Below, one piece after another: positions 6,804 through 13,513 of a stretch of DNA of 18,312 nucleotides. The number at the start of each line of letters is the position of its first letter. The first letter of the stretch is position 1. The notes beneath the pieces are model-generated. The model was not told where the DNA came from and did not search any database. It saw only the letters and a list, made by a program, of their open reading frames with translations. Source of the stretch: Verrucomicrobiales bacterium (lineage in GTDB: Bacteria; Verrucomicrobiota; Verrucomicrobiia; Verrucomicrobiales; Akkermansiaceae); contig PBTU01000183.1 in the NCBI GenBank assembly GCA_002729295.1, positions 1-18,312 on the forward strand. The letters are read 5' to 3'. The position numbers and the translations under genes were made by a program.

Positions 6804-7832
6804 TCAACTGAGTTCATCCAGCTTCTTTTTCAGCTCACGCACTTCGGCGAGAAGTTTGGGAACGCGGGGCATCGCAGCCATCTTTTTTTGCTCGTCAGCC
6901 ATTGGTCTCGCTGGCGAGCCCATGTAAACACCGGGCTTTTTCAGACTCTTCATCGCTGCTGCTCGGGTCGCGAGAACCACCTGATCGCCGATTTCGATAT
7001 GGCCCACTACTCCCGCTTGGGCTGCCACGGTAACATAATTTCCTATTTTGGTGCTCCCTGCAATTCCACTCTGGGCCACAATCAAGGTATGCTTGCCAAC
7101 TTTTACGTTATGGGCGATTTGCACGAGATTATCAATTTTGGTCCCCTCCCCAATCAAGGTTCGCCCAAACCTCGCCCGATCAATGCAGCTGTTAGCCCCG
7201 ATTTCTACGTCATCCTCGAGTTCGACAATGCCAACCTGAGGAACTTTCTGATGGCGTCCCTCCACGAGCTCAAAACCATATCCATCAGAGCCGATCACCA
7301 CGCCGGGTTGTAAGGTAACGCGATTCCCGAGAATGCACTCTTCCCGCACGGTCGCATTGGAATGGAGCAGGCAATCTTCTCCAATCACGGACTTTCGTCC
7401 CACCACGCAACCCGCTCCAATGACAGTGCCCTTACCGACTTTGGCCCCACTCTCAATCACCGCCCCTGCGCTAATCATCACCGCGGCCGGATCAATCTCC
7501 ACATCGTCGGCAACATGAGCACCCGAAGAAATTCCGGGAACAAAGTGCCGCGCCGCTGCCTGGAAATGATCGATGATCTTACTGAAAGCGGCCGAGGGAT
7601 TTTCCACCCTAATCAAGGCGCATCCGTCGGGCACCTCCCACTTCCCTTCGGCAACAAGCACCGCTCCAGCCCGAGTGTCCGGAAGTTGCGCTTGATAACG
7701 GGGATTTCCGAGAAAACTGATGTCATCCGGACCCGCTTCATCCAGAGAGGAGATCCCCGAAAATGAAACGACCCGCTGATCTTCGCAAGGAACACCAACG
7801 AGTTCGTGGAGTTGTTTCCAACTGAGGGACAC
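6804..7832 (-). CDS. lpxD: UDP-3-O-(3-hydroxyacyl)glucosamine N-acyltransferase
   Basis: LpxD adds the second 3-hydroxyacyl chain, from acyl-ACP, to UDP-acyl-glucosamine in lipid A synthesis. The 342-residue length fits. Residues 1-100 are the uridine-binding domain (FSGISSLDEAGPDDISFLGN). From about 105 to 290 hexapeptide repeats of a left-handed beta helix are clear (IGAGCVVG, IGEDCLL, IGANSCIDRARFG). The active-site stretch VQIAHNVKVGKHTLIVAQSGIAG places the catalytic His at 241. A C-terminal helix ends VRELKKKLDELS. The start is a GTG 12 nt after the stop of the upstream OmpH gene; no in-frame ATG fits the N-terminus better. Its place next to an OmpH/Skp gene matches the conserved skp-lpxD order, but fabZ and lpxA do not follow here. 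Confidence 0.97.
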   Translation of the reverse strand: MSLSWKQLHELVGVPCEDQRVVSFSGISSLDEAGPDDISFLGNPRYQAQLPDTRAGAVLVAEGKWEVPDGCALIRVENPSAAFSKIIDHFQAAARHFVPGISSGAHVADDVEIDPAAVMISAGAVIESGAKVGKGTVIGAGCVVGRKSVIGEDCLLHSNATVREECILGNRVTLQPGVVIGSDGYGFELVEGRHQKVPQVGIVELEDDVEIGANSCIDRARFGRTLIGEGTKIDNLVQIAHNVKVGKHTLIVAQSGIAGSTKIGNYVTVAAQAGVVGHIEIGDQVVLATRAAAMKSLKKPGVYMGSPARPMADEQKKMAAMPRVPKLLAEVRELKKKLDELS

Positions 7833-7844
7833 TTGAAAAAAGGA

Positions 7845-8435
7845 TTATTCGCCCTCCTTGGGATCTTCCGGAGCATCTTGATTAATCTCCTCCAAAAGAG
7901 AATCAGTCAGATCCGTGGTATCACGGGCATGCAACACAAAGGGAATTCCCTGATTACTGTTTCCCGACTGATCGAAAATGTAATCGTAGTTACCGGCTTT
8001 GGCTCGTTCGCTGACGGCGCGCTGGATTGTCACGAGAATAGCACGCATCTGCTTGGTCATCTTCTCACTCAGAGTGCGATTACGGCGCTCCAAAAATTCG
8101 GAACGCTCACGTTCCTTGTGGATACCGTCCTGACTCAGGTCACCGGCCTCCTGACGTAAATCCTGCCTTTTTTTCTCACCGAGCTCCTCGTCTTTCAACT
8201 GCTCACGGATCTTCTGCAGAGAATCGTCGATGTCGCGGATATCCTTGAGACGAAGGTTATTGTCTTTCTGAATGCGGGCGCGCTCGATATTGATGTCACG
8301 CTGGACCGAAGTGGTCTTGTGATACTCATTAAAGAGCCGCTCCATATCGACAGTGGCAATTTTAAGACGCTGGGCATTGGCTCCGCTATGGAGCATCAAA
8401 AAACCGGCAAGAAGGGCAAAGAAACGGATGTTCAT
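7845..8435 (-). CDS. skp: OmpH/Skp family periplasmic chaperone, copy A
   Basis: The first gene of the - strand cluster, 196 residues. Its signal peptide ends SGANA at 21, then comes RLKIATVDMERLFNEYHKT, the standard OmpH N-terminal strand and helix. The central 50-140 region is almost entirely charged helix. The C-terminal block YDYIFDQSGNSNQGIPFVL and DTTDLTDSLLEEINQDAPED closes it. Of the three copies it is the one directly upstream of lpxD (12 nt), matching the skp-lpxD arrangement of many Gram-negatives, so it is the best candidate for the orthologue. A sigma70-like promoter lies 29-57 nt upstream of its start codon. Confidence 0.9.
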   Translation of the reverse strand: MNIRFFALLAGFLMLHSGANAQRLKIATVDMERLFNEYHKTTSVQRDINIERARIQKDNNLRLKDIRDIDDSLQKIREQLKDEELGEKKRQDLRQEAGDLSQDGIHKERERSEFLERRNRTLSEKMTKQMRAILVTIQRAVSERAKAGNYDYIFDQSGNSNQGIPFVLHARDTTDLTDSLLEEINQDAPEDPKEGE

Positions 8436-8463
8436 AAATTATGTTAGTTCGGGGTCTTGGATG

Positions 8464-8492
8464 ATTATGGTTTTGAGAAACTCAGGAGTCAA
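8464..8492 (-). promoter_or_regulatory. Sigma70-type promoter of the OmpH-lpxD cluster
   Basis: Read on the - strand: -35 TTGACT (8487-8492), a 17-bp spacer, then -10 CATAAT (8464-8469). Each hexamer matches the consensus at 5 of 6 positions and the spacing is optimal. Transcription would start near 8457, about 20 nt before the copy A start codon. The 173-bp region also holds the start of divergent panC. Confidence 0.65.
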
Positions 8493-8608
8493 TCACGCGA
8501 TTGAATTTCCTAACGGTGAAAAACTAAGAGACCAGAGATGGCCTCCTCACCCAACTTGGCAAGGACCAAGCTTGAAAAAAATAGCCGGAGGGCACATGAC
8601 TGTCCGCG

Positions 8609-9472
8609 ATGATCCGCCGCTGCCACGATGTTTCCTCGGTTCGGGAAGCGCTTTCGACCGCTCCGCGTCCCCTCGCCCTCGTCCCTACAATGGGAGCGCT
8701 CCACGAAGGACACCTCGCCCTGCTCCATGCGGCGCGTGAAAAAGTCGGCCCCCGGGGCACGGCCGCGATCTCGATTTTCGTGAATCCAATCCAATTCGAC
8801 CGCCCCGGGGACCTCTTTCACTACCCCCAAACTCTTGAAAATGACCTCGCCGCCTGCGAAGCCGAAGGCGTCGATCTCGCCTTCATCCCCCATGCCGACG
8901 AACTCTATCTCTCCGATCGCTCCATTCTCGTCACAGAATCCCGCCTCACCAAACACCTCTGCGGAGCCACCCGCCCCGGGCATTTCGAGGGCGTTCTCAC
9001 CGTCGTCCTGAAATTGTTCAACATCCTCCAGCCCGACTGTGCCATTTTTGGCAAAAAAGACTTCCAGCAATTCGCCCTCATTAATCGTATGGTCCGCGAT
9101 CTGGACATTCCGGTCGAAATTATCGGCCACCCGACTATCCGCGAACCCGACGGGCTCGCCCTTTCTTCCCGAAATCGTAAACTTACTCCAGAACACCGCG
9201 CCGACGCTCCACGCATCCAACGCGCTCTTTCCGCAGCCCGAGATCTCGTCCAGACCGGTGAACAATCTCCCGCAGTTTATCTCGACGCCGCAAAATCCCA
9301 TCTTCTCAGCAACGCCCCGGCTGATTTTTCCATCGACTACCTCGAGCTCGTCGACTCGGTTTCCCTGCAACCCATCGCCAAGCTCACCGCTCCCGCCACT
9401 CTGGCAACGGCGTGTTTTTACGGCCCGGTTCGTCTGATCGATCATACTGAAATTGTCCCAATCATATTCTGA
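8609..9472 (+). CDS. panC: Pantothenate synthetase
   Basis: PanC joins pantoate and beta-alanine using ATP, the last step of pantothenate (vitamin B5) synthesis. The 287-residue product has LVPTMGALHEGHLALL with the HxGH nucleotide motif (His32, His35), IFVNPIQF (57-63), CGATRPGHFEGVLTVV, FGKKDFQQFALINRMV (148-162) and the KMSKS-like DGLALSSRNRKL (181-192). The ATG at 8609 gives the family's normal N-terminus. GGAGG (8587-8591) sits too far upstream to be its ribosome site, and the ATG it would serve at 8596 opens a different frame. The gene is divergent from the OmpH cluster and 83 bp before the GAPDH gene. No panB or panD is in the window. Confidence 0.96.
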   Translation: MIRRCHDVSSVREALSTAPRPLALVPTMGALHEGHLALLHAAREKVGPRGTAAISIFVNPIQFDRPGDLFHYPQTLENDLAACEAEGVDLAFIPHADELYLSDRSILVTESRLTKHLCGATRPGHFEGVLTVVLKLFNILQPDCAIFGKKDFQQFALINRMVRDLDIPVEIIGHPTIREPDGLALSSRNRKLTPEHRADAPRIQRALSAARDLVQTGEQSPAVYLDAAKSHLLSNAPADFSIDYLELVDSVSLQPIAKLTAPATLATACFYGPVRLIDHTEIVPIIF

Positions 9473-9555
9473 TGACCCCCCCATGTGACATTCGCTCAAA
9501 AAAACTTCACACTTCTCCGCTTTCCCTCTCTCACTCCTGCAATCATAAATCACCC

Positions 9556-10554
9556 ATGAAAATCGCTATTAATGGATTTGGCCGTATCGGCCGCCTCGTC
9601 CTCCGCGCCGCCTTCGACAATCCCGAGCTCGAATTCGTCCGACTCAACGACTCCAAGGCCAACGCCGAAACCGCCGCCCACCTCCTCGAATTCGACACCG
9701 TCCACGGCCGCTGGGATCGCGACATTTCCCGCACCGACGACAGCGTCCTCATCGACGACCAAGCTCTCGCCTACACCTCCGAGGACCATCCGTCCAAAGT
9801 CGACTGGTCTGGTATCGACATCGTCCTCGAATGCTCCGGAGCCTTCCGCGACACCCAAAGCCTCCAGACCTACCTCGACGCCGGCGTCAAAAAAGTCATC
9901 GTCGCCGCCCCCGTCAAAGAAGGTGTCCTCAACATCGTTATGGGCTGCAACGACGAGCTCTACAACCCCGCCACCGATCACATCATCACCAACGCCTCCT
10001 GCACCACTAATTGCATCGCGCCGGTCATCAAAGTGATCCACGAAACCTTCGGCCTCAAACACGGTATGCTCACCACCCTGCATGACCTCACCAACACCCA
10101 GACCATCGTCGACGCTCCGCACAAAGATCTCCGCCGCGCCCGCTCGGCCGTCAATTCACTCATCCCCACCACCACCGGATCGGCCACGGCCGTCACCATG
10201 ATCTTCCCCGAACTTAAAGGCCGACTCAATGGCGTCGCTGTCCGGGTCCCACTCCTCAACGCCTCGCTCACTGATCTCGTTCTTGAACTGGAAAAAGAAG
10301 TCACCGTCGACGAAGTCAACGCCGCCCTCAAAGCCGCAGCCCAGGGCTCCTTAAAAGGCATCCTCGGCTACGAAGAAAAACCCCTCGTCTCCGCCGACTA
10401 CACCAACGACTCCCGCTCCGGCATCATCGATGCCAAAAGCACCATGGTGGTCAACGGCACCCAACTTAAACTCCTCGTCTGGTACGACAACGAATGGGGC
10501 TACTCCGTCCGCATGGCCGAGTTAACCCAAAAAGTCGCCAGCTTTCTCAAGTAG
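9556..10554 (+). CDS. gap: ArsJ-associated glyceraldehyde-3-phosphate dehydrogenase
   Basis: A full 332-residue GAPDH. Start chosen at 9556 because MKIAINGFGRIGR is the canonical N-terminus; a longer frame from 9472 overlaps the panC stop and adds unrelated residues. The Rossmann motif GFGRIGR (7-13), Asp32 (NAD preference), ASCTTNC with catalytic Cys149, and His176 are present. The stretch LHDLTNTQTIVDAPHKDLRR and the SLIPTTTGSATAVTMIFPEL block match the subgroup found beside arsJ, unlike the usual HSYTNDQ of glycolytic enzymes. With arsenate in place of phosphate it would form 1-arseno-3-phosphoglycerate, the ArsJ substrate. arsJ follows after 113 bp. It may also serve glycolysis; whether another gap exists is not visible. 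Its codons are rich in C-ending triplets, like those of arsJ. Confidence 0.93.
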   Translation: MKIAINGFGRIGRLVLRAAFDNPELEFVRLNDSKANAETAAHLLEFDTVHGRWDRDISRTDDSVLIDDQALAYTSEDHPSKVDWSGIDIVLECSGAFRDTQSLQTYLDAGVKKVIVAAPVKEGVLNIVMGCNDELYNPATDHIITNASCTTNCIAPVIKVIHETFGLKHGMLTTLHDLTNTQTIVDAPHKDLRRARSAVNSLIPTTTGSATAVTMIFPELKGRLNGVAVRVPLLNASLTDLVLELEKEVTVDEVNAALKAAAQGSLKGILGYEEKPLVSADYTNDSRSGIIDAKSTMVVNGTQLKLLVWYDNEWGYSVRMAELTQKVASFLK

Positions 10555-10667
10555 CAAGAGCATCGACTAGTTGCTTTTAGCCCCATTTTCCCAACGAAAA
10601 AAGCTAATCGCTCAAAACAACTGCAAAGAGACAGCTCCCCACACCCCATCGCGCCAATACACCCCAA

Positions 10668-11879
10668 ATGAATCAAAAGGCCTACGCCATCGTCACCGCC
10701 GCCTATTGGGTATTCACCCTCACCGACGGCGCTCTGCGTATGCTTGTGCTCCTGTATTTTCATGGGCAGGGCATGGACCCGGTCACCCTCGCCTTTCTTT
10801 TTCTCCTCTACGAATTCTGCGGCATCCTCACTAACCTGCTCGGCGGATGGTGGGCCTCCCGGACCGGCCTCAAGCGCACTCTCACCGGCGGACTTCTTTT
10901 ACAAGTCGTCGCCCTCTCCACCCTCGCCTTCGTCAACCTCGACTGGATCCCCTGGTTGGTTATCGCCTACATCATGTTGACCCAGGCCCTCTCCGGCGTC
11001 GCCAAGGACCTCACCAAGATGTCCGCAAAGAGCGCGGTCAAAGTCCTTGCCCCCAAATTTACCTCCGGCGATCAACAGGAACGCGGCCTCATGAAGTGGG
11101 TCGCTGTCCTCACCGGCTCCAAAAACGCCCTCAAAGGAGTCGGATTTTTCCTCGGAGGATTCCTCCTCACCAACTTCGGATTCCAAGAAGCCCTCTGGGT
11201 CATGTCAGGTGCTCTTTTCGTCATCTTCCTCCTCGCCCAATTCGGAGTCATCGGCGACCTCGGCAAAAGCAAGAAGAAGGTCAAATTCACCGAACTCTTT
11301 TCCAAGTCTCCCGAAATCAATCGGCTCTCCGCCGCCCGCCTCTTCCTCTTCGCGGCCCGCGATGTCTGGTTCGTCGTCGGCCTCCCCGTCTTCCTCAAAG
11401 CACAGCTCGAATGGTCCTTCAACCAAGTCGGAGCCTTCATGGCCGCCTGGGTCATTGGCTACGGCATCGTCCAAGCCAGCGCGCCCAAGTTCGTCAAAAA
11501 AAGCGGAGCCGCCCACGCCTCGAAAGCCGCCTTCGTCTGGGGACTCATCCTCACCCTCATCGCCGTCGCCATCGCCCTTCTGGTTCAACTCGATCAATTC
11601 GTCATCTACGCCGTCCTCGGCGGCCTTATCATCTACGGCATCGTCTTCGCCATCAATTCCGCTCTCCATTCCTACCTCATCCTCGCCTTCACCGATGATG
11701 ACCAAGTCTCGCTCAACGTCGGCTTCTATTACATGGCCAACGCCTGCGGCCGACTCCTCGGCACCCTCGCCTCCGGCCTCTCCTACCACTACGGCGGACT
11801 GCAAGCCTGCCTCTGGGTCAGCGCCGCCATGCTCGCCGTGGCTTCCTACATCACCATTCGACTTCCGCGCAATTCGTGA
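10668..11879 (+). CDS. arsJ: Organoarsenical efflux permease ArsJ (MFS)
   Basis: A 403-residue major-facilitator transporter with about 11-12 hydrophobic segments. Family blocks are AAYWVFTLTDGALRMLVLL (11-29), FLLYEFCGILTNLLGGWW, QALSGVAKDLTKMSAKSAVK and LTGSKNALKGVGFFLGGFLL, which together identify ArsJ rather than a general MFS protein. ArsJ exports 1-arseno-3-phosphoglycerate, which breaks down outside to arsenate and 3-phosphoglycerate, so GAPDH plus ArsJ gives arsenate resistance; this was shown for the Pseudomonas aeruginosa pair. A GAPDH of the matching subgroup lies upstream. The stop overlaps the GTG start of rluA. No ArsR-type regulator gene or clear ArsR operator was found nearby. 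Confidence 0.93.
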   Translation: MNQKAYAIVTAAYWVFTLTDGALRMLVLLYFHGQGMDPVTLAFLFLLYEFCGILTNLLGGWWASRTGLKRTLTGGLLLQVVALSTLAFVNLDWIPWLVIAYIMLTQALSGVAKDLTKMSAKSAVKVLAPKFTSGDQQERGLMKWVAVLTGSKNALKGVGFFLGGFLLTNFGFQEALWVMSGALFVIFLLAQFGVIGDLGKSKKKVKFTELFSKSPEINRLSAARLFLFAARDVWFVVGLPVFLKAQLEWSFNQVGAFMAAWVIGYGIVQASAPKFVKKSGAAHASKAAFVWGLILTLIAVAIALLVQLDQFVIYAVLGGLIIYGIVFAINSALHSYLILAFTDDDQVSLNVGFYYMANACGRLLGTLASGLSYHYGGLQACLWVSAAMLAVASYITIRLPRNS

Positions 11880-12502
11880 AAATCATCCATCGGGACTCCG
11901 ACATCGTTGTCGTTGAAAAAGAAAGCGGTCTCCTCTCGGTCCCCGGACGGGGCCCCAAAAAAATCGACTCGGTCGTTCACCGCATTCGCCAACTCATCCC
12001 GGAGTGTATTTCCCACCCAGCCGCGCACCGTCTCGACATGGACACCTCCGGCCTCATGGTCCTCGGACTCACCGCCGAAGCCCATCGCCATCTCTCGATC
12101 CAATTTCAAGATCGCACTGTCGAAAAAAACTATCTCGCTCTCCTCGATGGAATCCTCGCCGAGGACGAGGGAACAATTACCCTTCCTTTCCGGCTCGATA
12201 TCGGCAATCGCCCGTATCAAATCTACGACGAAGTCCACGGCAAGATCGGCACCACCGAGTGGAAGAAGGTCGGCATTGAAGACAATCAGACCCGCATCGC
12301 CTTCCACCCCATTACCGGACGCACCCACCAACTCCGCGTCCATTCGGCCCACCCCAAAGGCCTCGGCATCCCCATCGTAGGCGATAACCTCTACGGGAAC
12401 AGCACTGGCTCCGGACAACTCAAACTCCATGCCGCCGACCTCGCCTTCACCCATCCCACCAAGGGTGAAGCCCTCAGCTTCTCCACCCCGCCACCATTCT
12501 AG
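11876..12502 (+). CDS. rluA: RluA-family pseudouridine synthase
   Basis: The 208-residue product follows E. coli RluA along its whole length: SGLLSVPGR (17-25), DSVVHRI, HRLDMDTSGL with catalytic Asp54, the NRPYQIYD region, TTEWKKV, PITGRTHQLRVH, GIPIVGDNLYG, LHAADLAFTHP and a short C-terminus. RluA makes pseudouridine 746 in 23S rRNA and pseudouridine 32 in some tRNAs; RluA-like paralogues with other targets exist, so the exact site is inferred. The start is GTG, overlapping the arsJ stop as GTGA, which implies translation coupled to arsJ. No S4 domain precedes the catalytic domain, as expected for RluA rather than RluC/RluD. Confidence 0.9.
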   Translation: MKIIHRDSDIVVVEKESGLLSVPGRGPKKIDSVVHRIRQLIPECISHPAAHRLDMDTSGLMVLGLTAEAHRHLSIQFQDRTVEKNYLALLDGILAEDEGTITLPFRLDIGNRPYQIYDEVHGKIGTTEWKKVGIEDNQTRIAFHPITGRTHQLRVHSAHPKGLGIPIVGDNLYGNSTGSGQLKLHAADLAFTHPTKGEALSFSTPPPF

Positions 12503-12552
12503 TCGCGCCTTGCCGAGGAAAAGACCGCGATTTAACCTGCGCCAAAATCGTG

Positions 12553-12588
12553 TGACACCTTGTCCTACCATGCGTCAATTTGTGTCAA
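12553..12588. promoter_or_regulatory. Repeat cluster upstream of hsp20 genes
   Basis: The 215-bp region between rluA and the first hsp20 gene holds an inverted repeat TGACAC (12553-12558) and GTGTCA (12582-12587). Within the second arm, GTCAATTTGT and GTCAAATTTT form a direct repeat of 10-bp period (12574 and 12584). It could be an operator. No CIRCE element (TTAGCACTC-N9-GAGTGCTAA) and no convincing sigma32 or sigma70 promoter was seen in the region. Confidence 0.25.
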
Positions 12589-12717
12589 ATTTTCACTATG
12601 GTCTACCCCCACGAATATCTAAAAATCTTTTATCCATCAGCATTCCAGCCGGTTTCCCACCACTTGGCCCACAAGCTGCCATAGAAAGCAGATGTTAACC
12701 AAAAAAAATAACCTAAG

Positions 12718-13107
12718 ATGACTGTGACAAACCGAATCCCAAACCGCCTCTTCGGAAATCTCGAAGAAGTATTCAATCAGGCCTTCCGCAACTTCGGACC
12801 AAACCCCGTCTCCCGCGTCCCTGACTCATACCGCTACGAGACAGACGAGCACTATCGCCTCCGCCTCGATCTTCCCGGCTTCGCCAAAGAGGACATCAAC
12901 CTCACTGTCGAAGACGGCCAGCTCAAGATCAGTGCGAAAACCGAGAGCGAAGACGCCCTCTGCTCTGATTTTGATCGCGTGTTTTATCTTCCCGATGACG
13001 CCAACGCCCAGGAAGTGACCGCCAAACTCGAACACGGCGTACTCGACCTCGTGATCAACAAAGTGGCCGAAAGCGCGCCCGCTGTCCGAACCATCGAAAT
13101 CAAGTAA
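12718..13107 (+). CDS. Small heat-shock protein, Hsp20 family (first copy)
   Basis: A 129-residue alpha-crystallin-domain protein: an ATP-independent holdase that binds unfolding proteins in the cytoplasm. The N-terminal ~38 residues are variable; the domain starts near YRYETDEHYRLRLDLPGF and ends with the family signature AKLEHGVLDLVINK. The C-terminal tail carries the oligomerisation I-x-I motif as TIEIK. The middle loop is short and contains a single Cys (ALCSDFDRVFYLP). It lies 215 bp after rluA and 12 bp before a second hsp20, so it probably opens a two-gene operon. Confidence 0.94.
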   Translation: MTVTNRIPNRLFGNLEEVFNQAFRNFGPNPVSRVPDSYRYETDEHYRLRLDLPGFAKEDINLTVEDGQLKISAKTESEDALCSDFDRVFYLPDDANAQEVTAKLEHGVLDLVINKVAESAPAVRTIEIK

Positions 13108-13119
13108 CCAGCCAGAATC

Positions 13120-13461
13120 ATGAACGAAATCATTACAAACGAATCAACCGTAACCTCGAGACCTCAATTCAAAACCCGCAAGACCGATGCGGGAATCGAT
13201 CTCACCGTCGCTCTTCCCGGAGTGACCAAAAACAAGCTCGGCGTCAATGCGGAGGGACAACTCCTCACCATCACTGGTGAGCGAAGAAATCCCGGGGAAG
13301 TCGACTCCCACGAAGCACGACGCTACGAACTGAAACTGCAACTTCACGAGGACTTAGACACCAACAAGATCACCGCGAAATACCAAAACGGCGTGCTCAC
13401 TCTGGGTCTTCAAAAGCGAGAGGAACTCGCTCCCAGGAAAATCAACATCCTAGCGAATTAA
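13120..13461 (+). CDS. Small heat-shock protein, Hsp20 family (second copy)
   Basis: A 113-residue second Hsp20 with a short N-terminal arm. The alpha-crystallin domain begins at FKTRKTDAGIDLTVALPGV (about 17-35) and includes GQLLTITGER, RRYELKLQLHEDLD and the signature AKYQNGVLTLGLQK. The tail has I-x-I as KINI. It is well diverged from the first copy, which suggests two subunits of different role rather than a recent duplication. A strong hairpin terminator follows 23 bp after the stop. Confidence 0.94.
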   Translation: MNEIITNESTVTSRPQFKTRKTDAGIDLTVALPGVTKNKLGVNAEGQLLTITGERRNPGEVDSHEARRYELKLQLHEDLDTNKITAKYQNGVLTLGLQKREELAPRKINILAN

Positions 13462-13484
13462 AATTTGAGTGTGTGTGAGGAGAG

Positions 13485-13512
13485 CGGCGGTCCCCAAAGG
13501 GGTCGCCGTTTT
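13485..13512 (+). terminator. Terminator of the hsp20 pair
   Basis: CGGCGGTCCC pairs with GGGTCGCCG-side bases (13485-13494 with 13499-13508) in a stem of about ten pairs including two G-T pairs, a short loop around CAAA, then TTTT. It ends just before the stop of the convergent LOG-family gene. The reverse direction has no T-run, so it serves mainly the + strand. Confidence 0.8.
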
Positions 13513-13513
13513 G

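Noticed and set aside
8353..8739. Open frame on + with GGAGG before an ATG at 8596.
   Set aside because: It is out of frame with panC, overlaps copy A of OmpH and panC, and encodes Pro/Arg-rich low-quality sequence; panC is certain in the other frame.
9550..10122. Long acidic open frame antisense to the GAPDH gene, with similar ones antisense to arsJ (11205-11804) and the cytochrome gene (15829-16785).
   Set aside because: They are mirror frames of genes with strong C-ending codon bias, giving Gly/Val/Glu/Asp-rich products without motifs.
9472..10554. Longer GAPDH reading frame starting at 9472 and overlapping the panC stop.
   Set aside because: The extra 28 residues do not resemble any GAPDH N-terminus, while MKIAINGFGRIGR at 9556 is canonical.
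10553..10578. AGCAA/TTGCT inverted repeat followed by TTTT after the GAPDH gene, a possible terminator.
   Set aside because: The stem is only 5 bp with a 13-nt loop, too weak to call; it would also separate gap from arsJ.
10569..10625. AGTTG/CAACT and TTAGC/GCTAA arms in the gap-arsJ spacer, considered as a riboswitch-like or operator structure.
   Set aside because: Arms are short, separated by long unpaired segments, and match no known riboswitch or ArsR operator.
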